Shown: positions 42,404 to 52,372 of the stretch, in pieces
How the letters are laid out: each line of letters begins with the position of its first letter
How positions within the stretch are numbered: the first letter of the stretch is position 1
Origin: Marinobacter sp. F4206
GTDB lineage: Bacteria; Pseudomonadota; Gammaproteobacteria; Pseudomonadales; Oleiphilaceae
Direction of reading: 5' to 3'
Assembly (NCBI RefSeq): GCF_019392195.1
Contig: NZ_JAHXKI010000003.1
Location: 124,001 to 188,000, forward strand
DNA: 64,000 nt
Position numbers and translations under genes: made by a program
The notes under the pieces: generated by a model
Database searches by the model: none
What the model was told of the DNA's origin: nothing
The model's input: only the letters and a program-made list of their open reading frames with translations

Positions 42404-43306
42404 GTGAGACCGGAAGATGAGGCCGTTATCACCCGTTTTACCGATGCCATCTGGCTTGAAGACGGGTTGGGTGAGAAAACACGCCAGGCGTATCGCAGTG
42501 ATCTCGCTCGCCTTTCGGCCTGGCTTGAGGAGCAGCCGGGAAAGCCGCTGCTCTTGGCGGCGCGCAGGACAGACCTGCTGGCATGGATGTCCCGAGGCTT
42601 GGCGGACGGTGTGAAAACGTCCACCGCTGCGCGGCGCCTGTCGGGAGTGCGCCGGTTTTTCCGATTCCTGCTGCGGGAAGGTCTGATTGTTGAGGACCCT
42701 ACCCTGCGAATTGACAGCCCGCGCCTGCCGCGGCGGTTACCGGATTCGCTGACTGAAGAAGAGGTCGATGCCCTCCTCGCCGAGCCGGACCCGGAAGTGC
42801 CGATTGAGCTCAGGGACCGGGCGATGCTCGAGATCCTGTACGGCTGTGGTCTGCGGGTTTCAGAACTCACCGGTTTGCGGGTTGATCAGGTAAATCTGCG
42901 CCAGGGCGTGGTCCGGATCACCGGCAAGGGTGACAAGGAGCGCCTGGTACCGTTGGGGGAAGAGGCGGTCGACTGGCTGTTGCAGTATATGAAGGAGGCC
43001 CGCCCCGAGCTCCTCAGGGGGCGTTCCTGTGATGCGCTGTTTCCGGGTAACCGGCCGGCTGCGATGACCCGGCAGACCTTCTGGCATCGCATCAAGCACT
43101 ATGCCTCACGGGTCGGTATTCGGAAGCATCTCTCGCCGCATACCCTGCGCCATGCATTTGCGACTCACCTGCTGAATCATGGGGCGGACTTGCGCGTGGT
43201 ACAGATGTTGTTGGGGCATTCCGATCTTTCCACCACACAAATCTACACCCACGTCGCTCGACAGCGCCTGCAGTCCTTGCATCAGTCGCACCATCCTCGT
43301 GGCTGA
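42404..43306 (+). CDS. xerD: Site-specific tyrosine recombinase XerD
   Basis: A 300-residue recombinase starting at GTG 42404. The N-terminal SAM-like domain (WLEDGLGEKTRQAYRSDLARL) is followed by the catalytic domain with Arg in YGCGLRVSELTGL, Lys in ITGKGDKERLVPLGE, HxxR in HTLRHAFATHLLNHGADL, His in LLGHSDLSTTQIY and the Tyr nucleophile in QIYTHV. It resolves chromosome dimers at dif with XerC and FtsK. It stands before dsbC as in E. coli. Confidence 0.96.
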   Translation: MRPEDEAVITRFTDAIWLEDGLGEKTRQAYRSDLARLSAWLEEQPGKPLLLAARRTDLLAWMSRGLADGVKTSTAARRLSGVRRFFRFLLREGLIVEDPTLRIDSPRLPRRLPDSLTEEEVDALLAEPDPEVPIELRDRAMLEILYGCGLRVSELTGLRVDQVNLRQGVVRITGKGDKERLVPLGEEAVDWLLQYMKEARPELLRGRSCDALFPGNRPAAMTRQTFWHRIKHYASRVGIRKHLSPHTLRHAFATHLLNHGADLRVVQMLLGHSDLSTTQIYTHVARQRLQSLHQSHHPRG

Positions 43307-43337
43307 TCCCGGTTTTTTTGGGTAAGGTGTCGGGTTT

Positions 43338-43364
43338 GAACTTTTGCGGCAGTCCTGTGTCGCA
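43338..43364 (+). promoter_or_regulatory. Candidate AlgU/sigma-E promoter of dsbC
   Basis: GAACTT at 43338-43343, a 16-base spacer and TCGCA at 43360-43364. The -35 and spacing are good and the -10 matches only partly. E. coli dsbC is a known sigma-E target, and algU lies in this window. Confidence 0.4.
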
Positions 43365-43430
43365 GTATCGTGTTTCTATGGCCCGGCCACGTTCGGCGAG
43401 GGTCTCAAAATTGTCTGACTGGATGTAGCT

Positions 43431-44177
43431 ATGTCTGCCAGAGAAAGTGTGAAGAAAGTTGCAATGGTGGTTGGCCTGGCGGTTGGCGCTGTGATCGCGT
43501 TACCGGCCACGGCCGGCGAGGTTGAGGATGGGATTGCCAAGCGTCTGACCAATGCCGTACCCGGACTTAAGGTGCAGTCGGTGACGGAATCCGAAGCCAA
43601 GGGCCTGTACGAAGTGCAGAGCAACAATGGCGACACGATTTACACCACGGCAGACGGGCAGTATCTGCTGACTGGCGACCTTTTGAAAATCACCGATAAC
43701 GGCATTGCCAATGTGACCGAACAAGCGCGAGCCGGCCAGCGTGAAAAGGTCATGGCGGCGTTTGGTGGCGATGGCGTGATCCGGTTCCCGGCCGACGGCG
43801 AGGAAAAAGCCGTGATCGATGTTTTCACCGACATCGATTGCCCCTATTGCCGGAAGTTGCATGACGAAGTGCCAAAGCTCAACGCCTACGGCATTACGGT
43901 TAACTACTATGCCTTCCCGCGTTCCGGTCCGGGCACTCCGTCGTTCAAAAAGTATGTTTCGGTTTGGTGCGCAGAGGATCAGCAGGCCGCCATGGATGCA
44001 GCCAAAGCCGGGCGTTCTGTGGAGTCGGCAAGCTGCGAGAATCCCGTGCTCGAGCAGTACCAGTTGGGTGGTCGAGTGGGTGTAACCGGGACGCCGGCTA
44101 TTGTGTTGGAGGACGGCAACATGGTGCGCGGCTACGTTCCTGCCGATAACCTTGCCAAGGGTCTCGGTCTGCTCTGA
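43431..44177 (+). CDS. dsbC: Thiol:disulfide isomerase DsbC
   Basis: A 248-residue periplasmic isomerase. The signal peptide (VKKVAMVVGLAVGAVIALPATA) is cleaved near AGEVEDG. The N-terminal dimerisation domain (AVPGLKVQSVTESEAKGLYEV, YLLTGDLLKI) precedes a thioredoxin fold with active site CPYC (DIDCPYCRKLHDEV) and the cis-Pro in GVTGTPAIVLEDG. Two further cysteines (VWCAEDQ, ASCENPV) match the structural disulfide. It corrects wrong disulfides in exported proteins. Confidence 0.95.
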   Translation: MSARESVKKVAMVVGLAVGAVIALPATAGEVEDGIAKRLTNAVPGLKVQSVTESEAKGLYEVQSNNGDTIYTTADGQYLLTGDLLKITDNGIANVTEQARAGQREKVMAAFGGDGVIRFPADGEEKAVIDVFTDIDCPYCRKLHDEVPKLNAYGITVNYYAFPRSGPGTPSFKKYVSVWCAEDQQAAMDAAKAGRSVESASCENPVLEQYQLGGRVGVTGTPAIVLEDGNMVRGYVPADNLAKGLGLL

Positions 44178-44324
44178 CTGTCTTGAGAGTCCGGTGCCTT
44201 TGCCGGACCGCTCACGGATTTGACATCCTTCCGGTTCAGGGCTTATTCACGAGCACCTGAATCGGTATACTATGCCTCCCTTATTGCAATTCATCAGCAC
44301 CCTTTCGGGTTCAGAGGTGAGAGT

Positions 44325-45626
44325 TTGAAAGACGTCAGTGTCGGAATCTGCGGACTGGGTACCGTTGGCGGCGGTACGTTCAATGTCTTGACCCGCAATG
44401 CCAGGCTCATTGCCGGCCGGGCCGGGTGCAACATCCGAATTACTCGGATTGCCAGTCGTCGTCCCCGGAATGACATGGATCTCGGGGATGTGCCTTTTTC
44501 CACCGACATTTTTGACGTGGTGAACGACCCCGCTGTGGATGTCGTCGTCGAATTGATCGGCGGTTACGAAACGGCGAAAGAATTGGTGCTGGCAGCGATC
44601 CGGAACGGCAAGCACGTGGTTACGGCCAACAAGGCCCTGATTGCGGTTCACGGCAACGAGATTTTTGAAGCGGCGGAAAAGGCCGGTGTGGTGGTTGCCT
44701 ACGAGGCCGGCGTTGCGGGTGGTATCCCGGTCATGAAAGCGATCCGTGAGGGGATGGCCGCAAACCGTATTGACTGGATTGCCGGCATCATCAACGGCAC
44801 CGGTAACTACATCCTTACCGAGATGCGGGCCGGTCGTGAATTCTCAGAAGTCCTTAAGGAAGCCCAGGACCTGGGGTATGCGGAAGCCGACCCGACGTTC
44901 GATGTAGAAGGCATTGATGCGGCCCACAAACTGACCATTCTGGCCGCCGCCGGTTTCGGCGTGCCCCTGCAGTTTGAAAAGGCCTTCACCGAAGGCATTT
45001 CAAAAATCACGCCGTACGACATCGCCCATGCCGAACTGCTGGGCTATCGCATCAAGCACCTGGGCATCGCCCGTCGTCGCGACGACGGCATCGAGCTTCG
45101 CGTGCATCCGACCCTGGTGCCCCAGAGTCACCTCATCGCCCAGGTTGACGGTGTCCTGAATGCGGTGTTGGTTGACGGTGATGCCGTCGGTCAGACCATG
45201 TACTACGGTCCGGGTGCCGGTGATGAGGCGACAGCCTCCGCGGTCATCGCCGATATCGTCGACGTGGCTCGCGCTGTTGCCAGTGGTAGCCAGCAGCGCG
45301 TGCCCTACCTCGGCTTCGAGCCAGAAGCTCTGGAGGACCTGGATGTTCTGCCCATGGAAGATGTCCAGTCCGCCTATTATTTGCGGATTACGGCACTGGA
45401 TCGCCCGGGCGTGCTGGCGAAGATTGCGTCCATCCTGAGCGAGCATGGCATCAACATCGAGTCGATCATGCAGAAGGAATCCGAGCTGAAGGATGGCCGT
45501 ATCCCGGTGATCATCCTGACCCACACGGTTCAGGAGCGGCAGGTCAATCGCGCTATCGAGGAGCTGGAAGCCCTGACTGACACCGACGGTCAGGTCGTTC
45601 GCATCCGCGCCGAAAACTTTAACTAA
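44325..45626 (+). CDS. hom: Homoserine dehydrogenase
   Basis: A 433-residue enzyme starting at TTG 44325, with GAGGTGA five to six bases upstream. The start gives the normal family length and leaves only a few residues before the NAD(P) loop GICGLGTVGGGTFNVL. The catalytic domain has AGVAGGIPVMKAIREGMAANRI and EADPTFDVEGIDAAHKL. A C-terminal ACT domain (YYLRITALDRPGVLAKIASIL) suggests threonine feedback. It makes homoserine for threonine and methionine. thrC follows 11 bases later. Confidence 0.97.
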   Translation: MKDVSVGICGLGTVGGGTFNVLTRNARLIAGRAGCNIRITRIASRRPRNDMDLGDVPFSTDIFDVVNDPAVDVVVELIGGYETAKELVLAAIRNGKHVVTANKALIAVHGNEIFEAAEKAGVVVAYEAGVAGGIPVMKAIREGMAANRIDWIAGIINGTGNYILTEMRAGREFSEVLKEAQDLGYAEADPTFDVEGIDAAHKLTILAAAGFGVPLQFEKAFTEGISKITPYDIAHAELLGYRIKHLGIARRRDDGIELRVHPTLVPQSHLIAQVDGVLNAVLVDGDAVGQTMYYGPGAGDEATASAVIADIVDVARAVASGSQQRVPYLGFEPEALEDLDVLPMEDVQSAYYLRITALDRPGVLAKIASILSEHGINIESIMQKESELKDGRIPVIILTHTVQERQVNRAIEELEALTDTDGQVVRIRAENFN

Positions 45627-45637
45627 CAGGTACGCTC

Positions 45638-47038
45638 GTGAGATATATCAGTACGCGGGGTGAAGCGCCCGCACTGGGCTTTGAGGATGTTCTGCTGACC
45701 GGTCTGGCCGCCGACGGTGGCTTGTACGTTCCGGAATCGTTGCCCCACTTCAGCCTTGAAGAGATCCGCAGCTGGCGTGGATTGTCGTACAGCGAGCTCG
45801 CGTTCAACGTGATGTATCCGTTCGTCGATGATGCCATTCCGGCGGACGATTTCCGCAAAATGCTCGATGAAACTTACTCGGTGTTCAGTCACAAGGCGGT
45901 CGCGCCACTGGTGCAACTGGACACCAATGAGTGGGTCATGGAACTGTTTCGCGGGCCGACACTGGCGTTCAAGGATTTCGCCCTGCAGTTGTTGGGTCGG
46001 TTGCTGGATTATGTGCTGGAAAAGCGTAAGCAGCACGTTGTGATCATGGGTGCCACCTCCGGCGACACCGGGTCGGCCGCCATTGAAGGTTGTCGGCGAT
46101 GCGAGCACGTGGATATCTTTATCCTGCATCCCTATGAGCGTGTCTCGGAGGTGCAGCGTCGCCAGATGACGACGGTGAAGGGTGAGAACATCCATAACAT
46201 TGCGGTGCGGGGCAATTTCGATGATTGCCAGCGCATGGTGAAGGAAAGCTTTGGTAATCAGAGTTTTCTCGGCGGCAAAACCCAGTTGGCGGCGGTGAAT
46301 TCCATTAACTGGGCCCGGATCATGGCCCAGATTGTGTACTACTTCCAGGCTTCCCTGGCACTGGGTGGCCCTGATCGAAGCATGGCGTTTTCGGTGCCGA
46401 CCGGCAACTTTGGCGACATTTTCGCCGGATATCTGGCAAAAAAGATGGGCCTGCCGATCTCTCAGCTAGTGATCGCCACCAATCGCAACGACATTCTTCA
46501 TCGATTCATGAGTGGCAATAAATACGAGCAGCACCAGCTCGAGCATACCCTGTCGCCGAGCATGGATATCATGGTCTCCAGCAACTTCGAACGTTTGCTG
46601 TTCGATCTGCATGGTCGTGATGGCCAAGCGGTGAAAAAACTGCTGGAAGATGCTGCCAAGGGGCCGGTGAGTATCGAGGATTATCGTTGGCGGCATGCGC
46701 GCAAGCTGTTTGACAGTGATGCGGTTGATGACAAGTCGACCTGCGACACCATCCGCGAAATCCATGAGCAGAATGAATACCTGCTCGACCCGCACACCGC
46801 CATTGGTGTTCGCGCGGCTCGCAATTGCCGGCGAGACAGCTCGGTGCCGATGATCACCCTGGGGACTGCTCATCCGGCGAAGTTCCCGGATGCGGTGGCC
46901 GAATCCGGAGTGACGGTCAAGCCCCAGCTGCCAGCCCATATGGCGGATCTGTTTGAACGGGAAGAGCGTTACACCGTTCTGGACAACAACATTGCCGGTG
47001 TTCAGGAGTTCATAAGCAAGCACTGGAAAAATGCCTGA
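45638..47038 (+). CDS. thrC: Threonine synthase
   Basis: A 466-residue PLP enzyme starting at GTG 45638. It opens RYISTRGEAPALGFEDVLLTGLA and has the PLP lysine in PTLAFKDFALQLLG, phosphate binding in MGATSGDTGSAA and TGNFGDIFAGYLAKKMGLP. It converts phosphohomoserine to threonine. The hom-thrC pair makes the last steps of threonine synthesis; thrB is elsewhere. recJ starts six bases later. Confidence 0.97.
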   Translation: MRYISTRGEAPALGFEDVLLTGLAADGGLYVPESLPHFSLEEIRSWRGLSYSELAFNVMYPFVDDAIPADDFRKMLDETYSVFSHKAVAPLVQLDTNEWVMELFRGPTLAFKDFALQLLGRLLDYVLEKRKQHVVIMGATSGDTGSAAIEGCRRCEHVDIFILHPYERVSEVQRRQMTTVKGENIHNIAVRGNFDDCQRMVKESFGNQSFLGGKTQLAAVNSINWARIMAQIVYYFQASLALGGPDRSMAFSVPTGNFGDIFAGYLAKKMGLPISQLVIATNRNDILHRFMSGNKYEQHQLEHTLSPSMDIMVSSNFERLLFDLHGRDGQAVKKLLEDAAKGPVSIEDYRWRHARKLFDSDAVDDKSTCDTIREIHEQNEYLLDPHTAIGVRAARNCRRDSSVPMITLGTAHPAKFPDAVAESGVTVKPQLPAHMADLFEREERYTVLDNNIAGVQEFISKHWKNA

Positions 47039-47044
47039 TCCGGT

Positions 47045-48778
47045 ATGACACCGAAAAAGATCCTGCGCCGCCCCCAGCCGGATAATGCACCGGCCTGGGG
47101 GCAACAGCTACCGCCACTGCTCCGTCGCCTCTACGCGGCCAGGGGGGTTACCTCCGATGAGCAGTTGAGCTATACCCTCAAGTCGCTTGCCTCACCGATG
47201 GAGCTTCGTGGAATTGACCGCGCTGTCACCCTGTTGGCGGAGGCCATTGGGCAGCAGCAGCGTGTCCTGATTCTCGGGGATTTCGATGCTGATGGAGCCA
47301 CCAGCACGTCGGTGGCCATGCTGGGTCTGTCCATGCTCGGGCTTCAGGGGCTCGATTTCCGCGTGCCGAGTCGTTTTTCCGATGGCTATGGCCTGACGCC
47401 GGGTATCATCGAGCGACTTGCAGAAGAGGGCGATTTACCGGACCTCCTGGTCACCGTGGATAACGGGATCTCCGCCATTGACGGCGTCAGGGCCGCTCGG
47501 GAGATGGGCATGAAGGTGATTGTGACTGATCACCACCTCGCGGGTGAGGCCCTGCCGGATGCGGATGCCATTGTGAACCCTAACCAGCCCGGCTGCCCCT
47601 TCCTGAGTAAGAATGCGGCCGGGGTCGGTGTCATGTTCTACGTGCTCACTGCGCTGCGTAAACATCTCCGCGAAGCTGGGCGCCTTCCTCAGCCCGAACC
47701 CAATCTCGGGGTACTGCTTGATCTGGTTGCTCTTGGCACCGTGGCAGACGTTGTACCGCTGGATCACAATAACCGCATTTTCGTGGAGCAAGGCTTGCGT
47801 CGGATTCGCAAGGGCGAAGCCCGCCCGGGAATCCTGGCTCTGCTTGAGATTGCAGGCCGTGACCATTCTGCGATCAGTTCGACCGATCTCGGCTTTGTGG
47901 TAGGCCCCCGCCTGAATGCGGCCGGGCGCCTTGACGATATGAGTATCGGTATTGCCTGCCTGCTGGCCGACAGCCCGGATGAAGCCCGTCGCCTTGCTCA
48001 GGAGCTGGACAGCTTCAATCGTGAGCGCCGCACCATCGAAAAGGATATGAAAGCCCAGGCCCAGGATCTGCTTGCGTCAATGTCCCTGGATGTCGAGGGC
48101 TTGCCCTGGGGGCTGGCGCTGTTTGACCCGGAGTGGCATCAGGGCGTTATCGGTATCCTGGCTGCCCGGATCCGGGAGCAGACTCATCGTCCCACCATTG
48201 CCTTTGCCAGTGACGACAATGGCCAGGACATTAAGGGGTCCGCCCGCTCAATCCCCGGCCTGCACATTCGTGATGTTCTGGCAGCCGTGGACGCCCGCCA
48301 TCCGGGCATCATGAAAAAATACGGCGGTCATGCCATGGCCGCCGGCATGACTCTGGCGCGGGACGACCTCGATGCGTTTTCCGACGCCTTCGACAAGGCC
48401 GTCCGGGACACTCTGAAGGCCGAAGACCTGGAGGCGGCGATTACCACCGACGGACCCCTGAGCGCCGATGAGCTGAGCCTGGATACGGCCGCTTTGCTGA
48501 AACGCGCGGGGCCGTGGGGGCAGCATTTCCCGGAGCCGGTTTTTGATGGCGAGTTCCGGGTGGTCAGTCAGCGCATCGTTGGCGAAAACCATCTGAAGCT
48601 GGTGCTGCAGCCCTTGGAGGGTGGCGGCATCATTGATGGCATAGCCTTCAACACCGGTTCGGAAGTGCCTGACTATACCCGCACCGGGGCCCGGGTCGTG
48701 TACAAGCCGGATGCCAATACTTTTCGTGGGCGCACTAATCTGCAGCTCCTCGTGGATTATCTCGAGCCGCTTTCCTAG
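47045..48778 (+). CDS. recJ: Single-stranded-DNA-specific 5'-3' exonuclease RecJ
   Basis: A 577-residue DHH-family nuclease. The metal motifs are ILGDFDADGATSTSVAML, VTVDNGISAIDG and VTDHHLAGEALP (DHH). DHHA1 (GGHAMAAGMTL, the GGGH-like motif) and the RecJ OB-fold are at the C-terminus. It works in recombination and mismatch repair. Same position as in the xerD-dsbC-recJ-prfB-lysS set of E. coli, here with hom-thrC inserted as in pseudomonads. Confidence 0.97.
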   Translation: MTPKKILRRPQPDNAPAWGQQLPPLLRRLYAARGVTSDEQLSYTLKSLASPMELRGIDRAVTLLAEAIGQQQRVLILGDFDADGATSTSVAMLGLSMLGLQGLDFRVPSRFSDGYGLTPGIIERLAEEGDLPDLLVTVDNGISAIDGVRAAREMGMKVIVTDHHLAGEALPDADAIVNPNQPGCPFLSKNAAGVGVMFYVLTALRKHLREAGRLPQPEPNLGVLLDLVALGTVADVVPLDHNNRIFVEQGLRRIRKGEARPGILALLEIAGRDHSAISSTDLGFVVGPRLNAAGRLDDMSIGIACLLADSPDEARRLAQELDSFNRERRTIEKDMKAQAQDLLASMSLDVEGLPWGLALFDPEWHQGVIGILAARIREQTHRPTIAFASDDNGQDIKGSARSIPGLHIRDVLAAVDARHPGIMKKYGGHAMAAGMTLARDDLDAFSDAFDKAVRDTLKAEDLEAAITTDGPLSADELSLDTAALLKRAGPWGQHFPEPVFDGEFRVVSQRIVGENHLKLVLQPLEGGGIIDGIAFNTGSEVPDYTRTGARVVYKPDANTFRGRTNLQLLVDYLEPLS

Positions 48779-48944
48779 TTGGCTCAGGTGGCGGGTCCCC
48801 GCACCCCGAGACCGGCTGGCACTTCTGCGCTCGTCCGGTTTGACTGTTTGACGTATCGGTTTACCCCGGCTGATTTAGCTACAGAATTCCGGTAGAATCC
48901 CGCCACTGTTTTACTCACCATTTTCAAGAGCGAGTAAGGGTTTC

Positions 48945-50040
48945 ATGGAAATCAATCCCATTGTGACGAAGATAAAAGAGCTTCGTGAGCGCACTGAAGC
49001 GCTCAGGGGGTATCTTTGACTACGACCAGCGAAGTGAAAGACTGGTCGAAGTAGAGCGTGAACTTGAGCTGCCCACTGTGTGGGAAGATCCTGAGCGCGC
49101 CCAGGGTCTGGGCAAAGAGCGCGCGGATCTTGAGCTGATCGTAAAAACCATCGACAACCTTACCAGTGGCCTCGGCGACGCCGAAAGTCTGCTGGATATG
49201 GCGGTCGAGGAAGACGACGAGGCCACGGTCGCCGAGATCGAGGCGGATCTTGAGGGGCTCGATAAGGAGCTTGAGAAGCTGGAGTTCCGCCGGATGTTCT
49301 CCGGTGAGATGGATGCCAACAACGCCTATCTGGATATCCAGGCCGGCTCCGGTGGCACCGAGGCCCAGGACTGGGCCAATATGTTGCTTCGCATGTACCT
49401 GCGCTGGGCCGAGCGTCGGGGATTCAAGGCTGAGATTGTCGAGCTTCAGGAAGGTGAAGTAGCGGGGATCAAGAGCGCTACCATCCACATTCAAGGTGAC
49501 TATGCCTACGGCTGGCTGCGCACCGAGACCGGTGTTCACCGCCTGGTCCGGAAGTCTCCGTTCGATTCCGGCAATCGTCGTCACACCTCGTTCTCTTCGG
49601 TCTTCATTTCACCGGAAGTGGATGACAGCTTCGAGATTGAAATCAATCCGGCCGATCTGCGTGTGGATGTGTATCGGGCTTCCGGTGCCGGTGGTCAGCA
49701 CGTTAACCGGACCGAATCCGCCGTTCGTCTGACCCACAATCCCACGGGTATTGTGGTGGCCTGTCAGGCTGGCCGAAGCCAGCACCAGAACAAGGACCAG
49801 GCCATGAAACAGCTGAAGGCCAAGCTGTTCGAGCGCGAGATGCAGGAGCGCAACGCCGAGAAGCAGAAAGCCGAAGATGCCAAGGCCGACATCGGCTGGG
49901 GCAGTCAGATCCGTTCCTACGTGTTGGACGACAGCCGCATCAAGGACCTGCGCACCAAGGTGGAAACCAGCAATACCCAGTCGGTGCTGGATGGTGACAT
50001 CGACAAGTTCATCGAAGCCAGCCTGAAGATGGCGCTTTAA
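48945..50040 (+). CDS. prfB: Peptide chain release factor 2, expressed through a programmed +1 frameshift
   Basis: The gene starts at ATG 48945 and reads 24 codons to an in-frame TGA at 49017-49019. After slipping one base at CTT the frame continues at 49018 to TAA 50040, giving 364 residues. It has the GGQ loop ([13 protein letters not shown]), the SPF codon-recognition motif ([14 protein letters not shown]) and the usual helical N-terminal domain. RF2 releases peptides at UGA and UAA. As in E. coli, scarce RF2 leads to slow termination at the UGA and hence more frameshifting. lysS follows after 52 bases. Confidence 0.97.
49003..49020 (+). promoter_or_regulatory. RF2 programmed frameshift site
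   Basis: AGGGGG (internal Shine-Dalgarno-like, from 49005) precedes CTTTGAC at 49014-49020. The spacing and sequence are identical to the E. coli prfB autoregulatory site. Confidence 0.95.
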
Positions 50041-50092
50041 TCAGCGCCATCAACCCAAAAACCGGATAATTCCCGATCTTTAGTGAGCCAAC

Positions 50093-51634
50093 ATGACTGA
50101 ACAAAGCCACAGCGCCACCCAGCACGAGGATAACAAGCTGATTGCCGAGCGCCGTGCCAAACTGGCCGAGCTGCGCACCGAAGGCAATCCTTTCCCCAAC
50201 GATTTTCGCCGCGACAGCACCGCTGCTGAGCTGCAGGAAAAATACGGTGAGAAGAGCAAGGAAGAGCTGGAAAAGCTGGACATCAAGGTGGCCATCGCCG
50301 GTCGCATGATGCTTGATCGTAAAGCGTTCAAGGTTGTTCAGGATATGACGGGGCGGATCCAGATCTATGCCACCAAGCATGTCCAGAAGGACACCAAACA
50401 CTGGGACCTCGGCGATATCGTTGGTGTCCGGGGCACCCTGACCAAGTCGGGTAAGGGCGACCTGTATGTGACCATGGACGAGTACGTGCTGCTGACCAAG
50501 TCGCTGCGCCCGTTGCCGGAGAAGCACAAGGGCCTGACCGACATGGAGGCTCGCTACCGTCACCGCTACGTTGATCTGATGGTGAATGAAGACACCCGCA
50601 AGGTGTTCATGGCTCGAACCCGCCTGATCAGTAGTATGCGGAACTACTTCAATGCCCGTGGGTTCATGGAAGTCGAGACGCCGATGCTGCAGGTGATCCC
50701 GGGTGGCGCGACGGCACGTCCGTTCGTGACGCACCATAATGCGCTGGACATCGACATGTATCTGCGGATTGCCCCGGAGTTGTTCCTCAAGCGGCTGGTG
50801 GTCGGCGGGTTCGAGCGGGTGTTCGAGATCAACCGCAACTTCCGGAACGAAGGCCTCTCAACTCGGCACAACCCGGAATTCACCATGGTCGAATTCTATC
50901 AGGCGTATGCCGACTACAACGATCTGATGGATCTCACCGAGGACATGTTGCGCCAGGTCACCCGGGAAGTGCTGGGCACCACGACGGTGGTGAATACCCG
51001 CGAACTGTCCAATGGTGAGGAAGAAACCGTCGAATACGATTTCGGCAAGCCGTTCCGGCGGATGACGGTGGTTGAGGCCATCCTTGAGCACAACCCGGAT
51101 ATCCAGGCTGGCCAGCTTGGTGACGAAGCCAGTGCCCGCCGCGTGGCAGACAACCTTGGTATTCAGCTTAAGGAGACCTGGGGCCTCGGCAAAGTTCAGA
51201 TCGAGATTTTCGAGGCAACCGCAGAACACCTGCTGGTCCAGCCCACCTTCATCACCGACTACCCCAAGGAGGTGTCTCCGCTGGCTCGCTGCAAGGACAA
51301 CGATCCGTTCGTCACCGAGCGATTCGAGTTCTTCGTCGGTGGTCGCGAGCTCGCCAATGGCTTCTCGGAGCTGAATGATGCCGAGGACCAGGCTGAGCGC
51401 TTCCGGGCCCAGGTGGCAGAGAAGGATGCCGGCGACGACGAGGCCATGTTCTATGACGAAGATTACGTCATGGCGCTGGAGTATGGCCTGCCGCCCACCG
51501 CCGGTGAAGGCATCGGCATTGATCGCCTGGCCATGCTGTTGACCGATTCGCCGTCGATCCGCGACGTGATTCTGTTCCCGCACATGCGTCCGGAACACAG
51601 GGTTGATCATCACGAATCGGACGACGGGGCGTAA
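50093..51634 (+). CDS. lysS: Lysyl-tRNA synthetase, class II
   Basis: A 513-residue class II synthetase. The OB-fold anticodon-binding domain is at about residues 60-160 ([22 protein letters not shown]). Motif 2 is [24 protein letters not shown] and motif 3 [23 protein letters not shown]. It charges tRNA-Lys. Same gene order prfB-lysS as in most gammaproteobacteria. ung begins three bases after the stop. Confidence 0.98.
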   Translation: MTEQSHSATQHEDNKLIAERRAKLAELRTEGNPFPNDFRRDSTAAELQEKYGEKSKEELEKLDIKVAIAGRMMLDRKAFKVVQDMTGRIQIYATKHVQKDTKHWDLGDIVGVRGTLTKSGKGDLYVTMDEYVLLTKSLRPLPEKHKGLTDMEARYRHRYVDLMVNEDTRKVFMARTRLISSMRNYFNARGFMEVETPMLQVIPGGATARPFVTHHNALDIDMYLRIAPELFLKRLVVGGFERVFEINRNFRNEGLSTRHNPEFTMVEFYQAYADYNDLMDLTEDMLRQVTREVLGTTTVVNTRELSNGEEETVEYDFGKPFRRMTVVEAILEHNPDIQAGQLGDEASARRVADNLGIQLKETWGLGKVQIEIFEATAEHLLVQPTFITDYPKEVSPLARCKDNDPFVTERFEFFVGGRELANGFSELNDAEDQAERFRAQVAEKDAGDDEAMFYDEDYVMALEYGLPPTAGEGIGIDRLAMLLTDSPSIRDVILFPHMRPEHRVDHHESDDGA

Positions 51635-51637
51635 ACC

Positions 51638-52369
51638 ATGCATCCGGTTGAGGTGCTGGCGAGTCAGCTGAGGCCCGACCGGGGCTGGTCCGATCATCTT
51701 GCCCACGAATTCCGCCAGCCCTACATGCGTGAGCTGGCGGAATTTCTCGCTGCCGAGGAACAGGCCGGCAAGGTGCTGTTTCCTGCCAGCCAGCACTGTT
51801 TCAATGCCCTGAACAGCACCCCCCTGGATAAGGTCTCCGTGGTGATTCTGGGGCAGGACCCCTACCATGGCCCGGGTCAGGCCCACGGTCTGTGTTTTTC
51901 GGTCCGGCCGGATGTGCCGCCGCCGCCATCACTGGTCAACATCTTCAAGGAAATCCACAGCGACCTGAATATCGAGGCGCCCGATCACGGCTGCCTACAG
52001 CCCTGGGCAGAGGACGGCGTGCTGCTGCTTAACAGTGTGCTCACGGTGGTTCAGGGGCAGGCCGGGGCACACCAGGGCAAGGGCTGGGAAACGTTCACCG
52101 ACAAGGTGATCGAAACCATCAACCGGGAAAGGGACGGGGTGGTTTTCCTGCTCTGGGGCAGTTACGCGAAGAAGAAAGGCCGGCACATCGACCGAAACCG
52201 GCATCTGGTGCTGGAAGGCCCGCACCCCTCACCACTGAGTGCCTACCGCGGTTTCTTCGGCTGCAGGCATTTCTCACGCGCCAACGATTGGCTGCAACAA
52301 AAAGGGCAGCGATCCATCGACTGGACGCTGCCCTCCAAGGCCGAGCTTTTAGCCCGCTACCAGAACTAG
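51638..52369 (+). CDS. ung: Uracil-DNA glycosylase
   Basis: A 243-residue family-1 UDG. Catalytic motif GQDPYHGPGQAHGLCFSV (Asp activates water), LLLNSVLTV and the C-terminal HPSPLSAYRGFFGCRHF with the catalytic His and minor-groove loop. It removes uracil from DNA at the start of base excision repair. It overlaps no neighbour and ends three bases before the convergent HDOD gene stop. Confidence 0.97.
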   Translation: MHPVEVLASQLRPDRGWSDHLAHEFRQPYMRELAEFLAAEEQAGKVLFPASQHCFNALNSTPLDKVSVVILGQDPYHGPGQAHGLCFSVRPDVPPPPSLVNIFKEIHSDLNIEAPDHGCLQPWAEDGVLLLNSVLTVVQGQAGAHQGKGWETFTDKVIETINRERDGVVFLLWGSYAKKKGRHIDRNRHLVLEGPHPSPLSAYRGFFGCRHFSRANDWLQQKGQRSIDWTLPSKAELLARYQN

Positions 52370-52372
52370 TCC

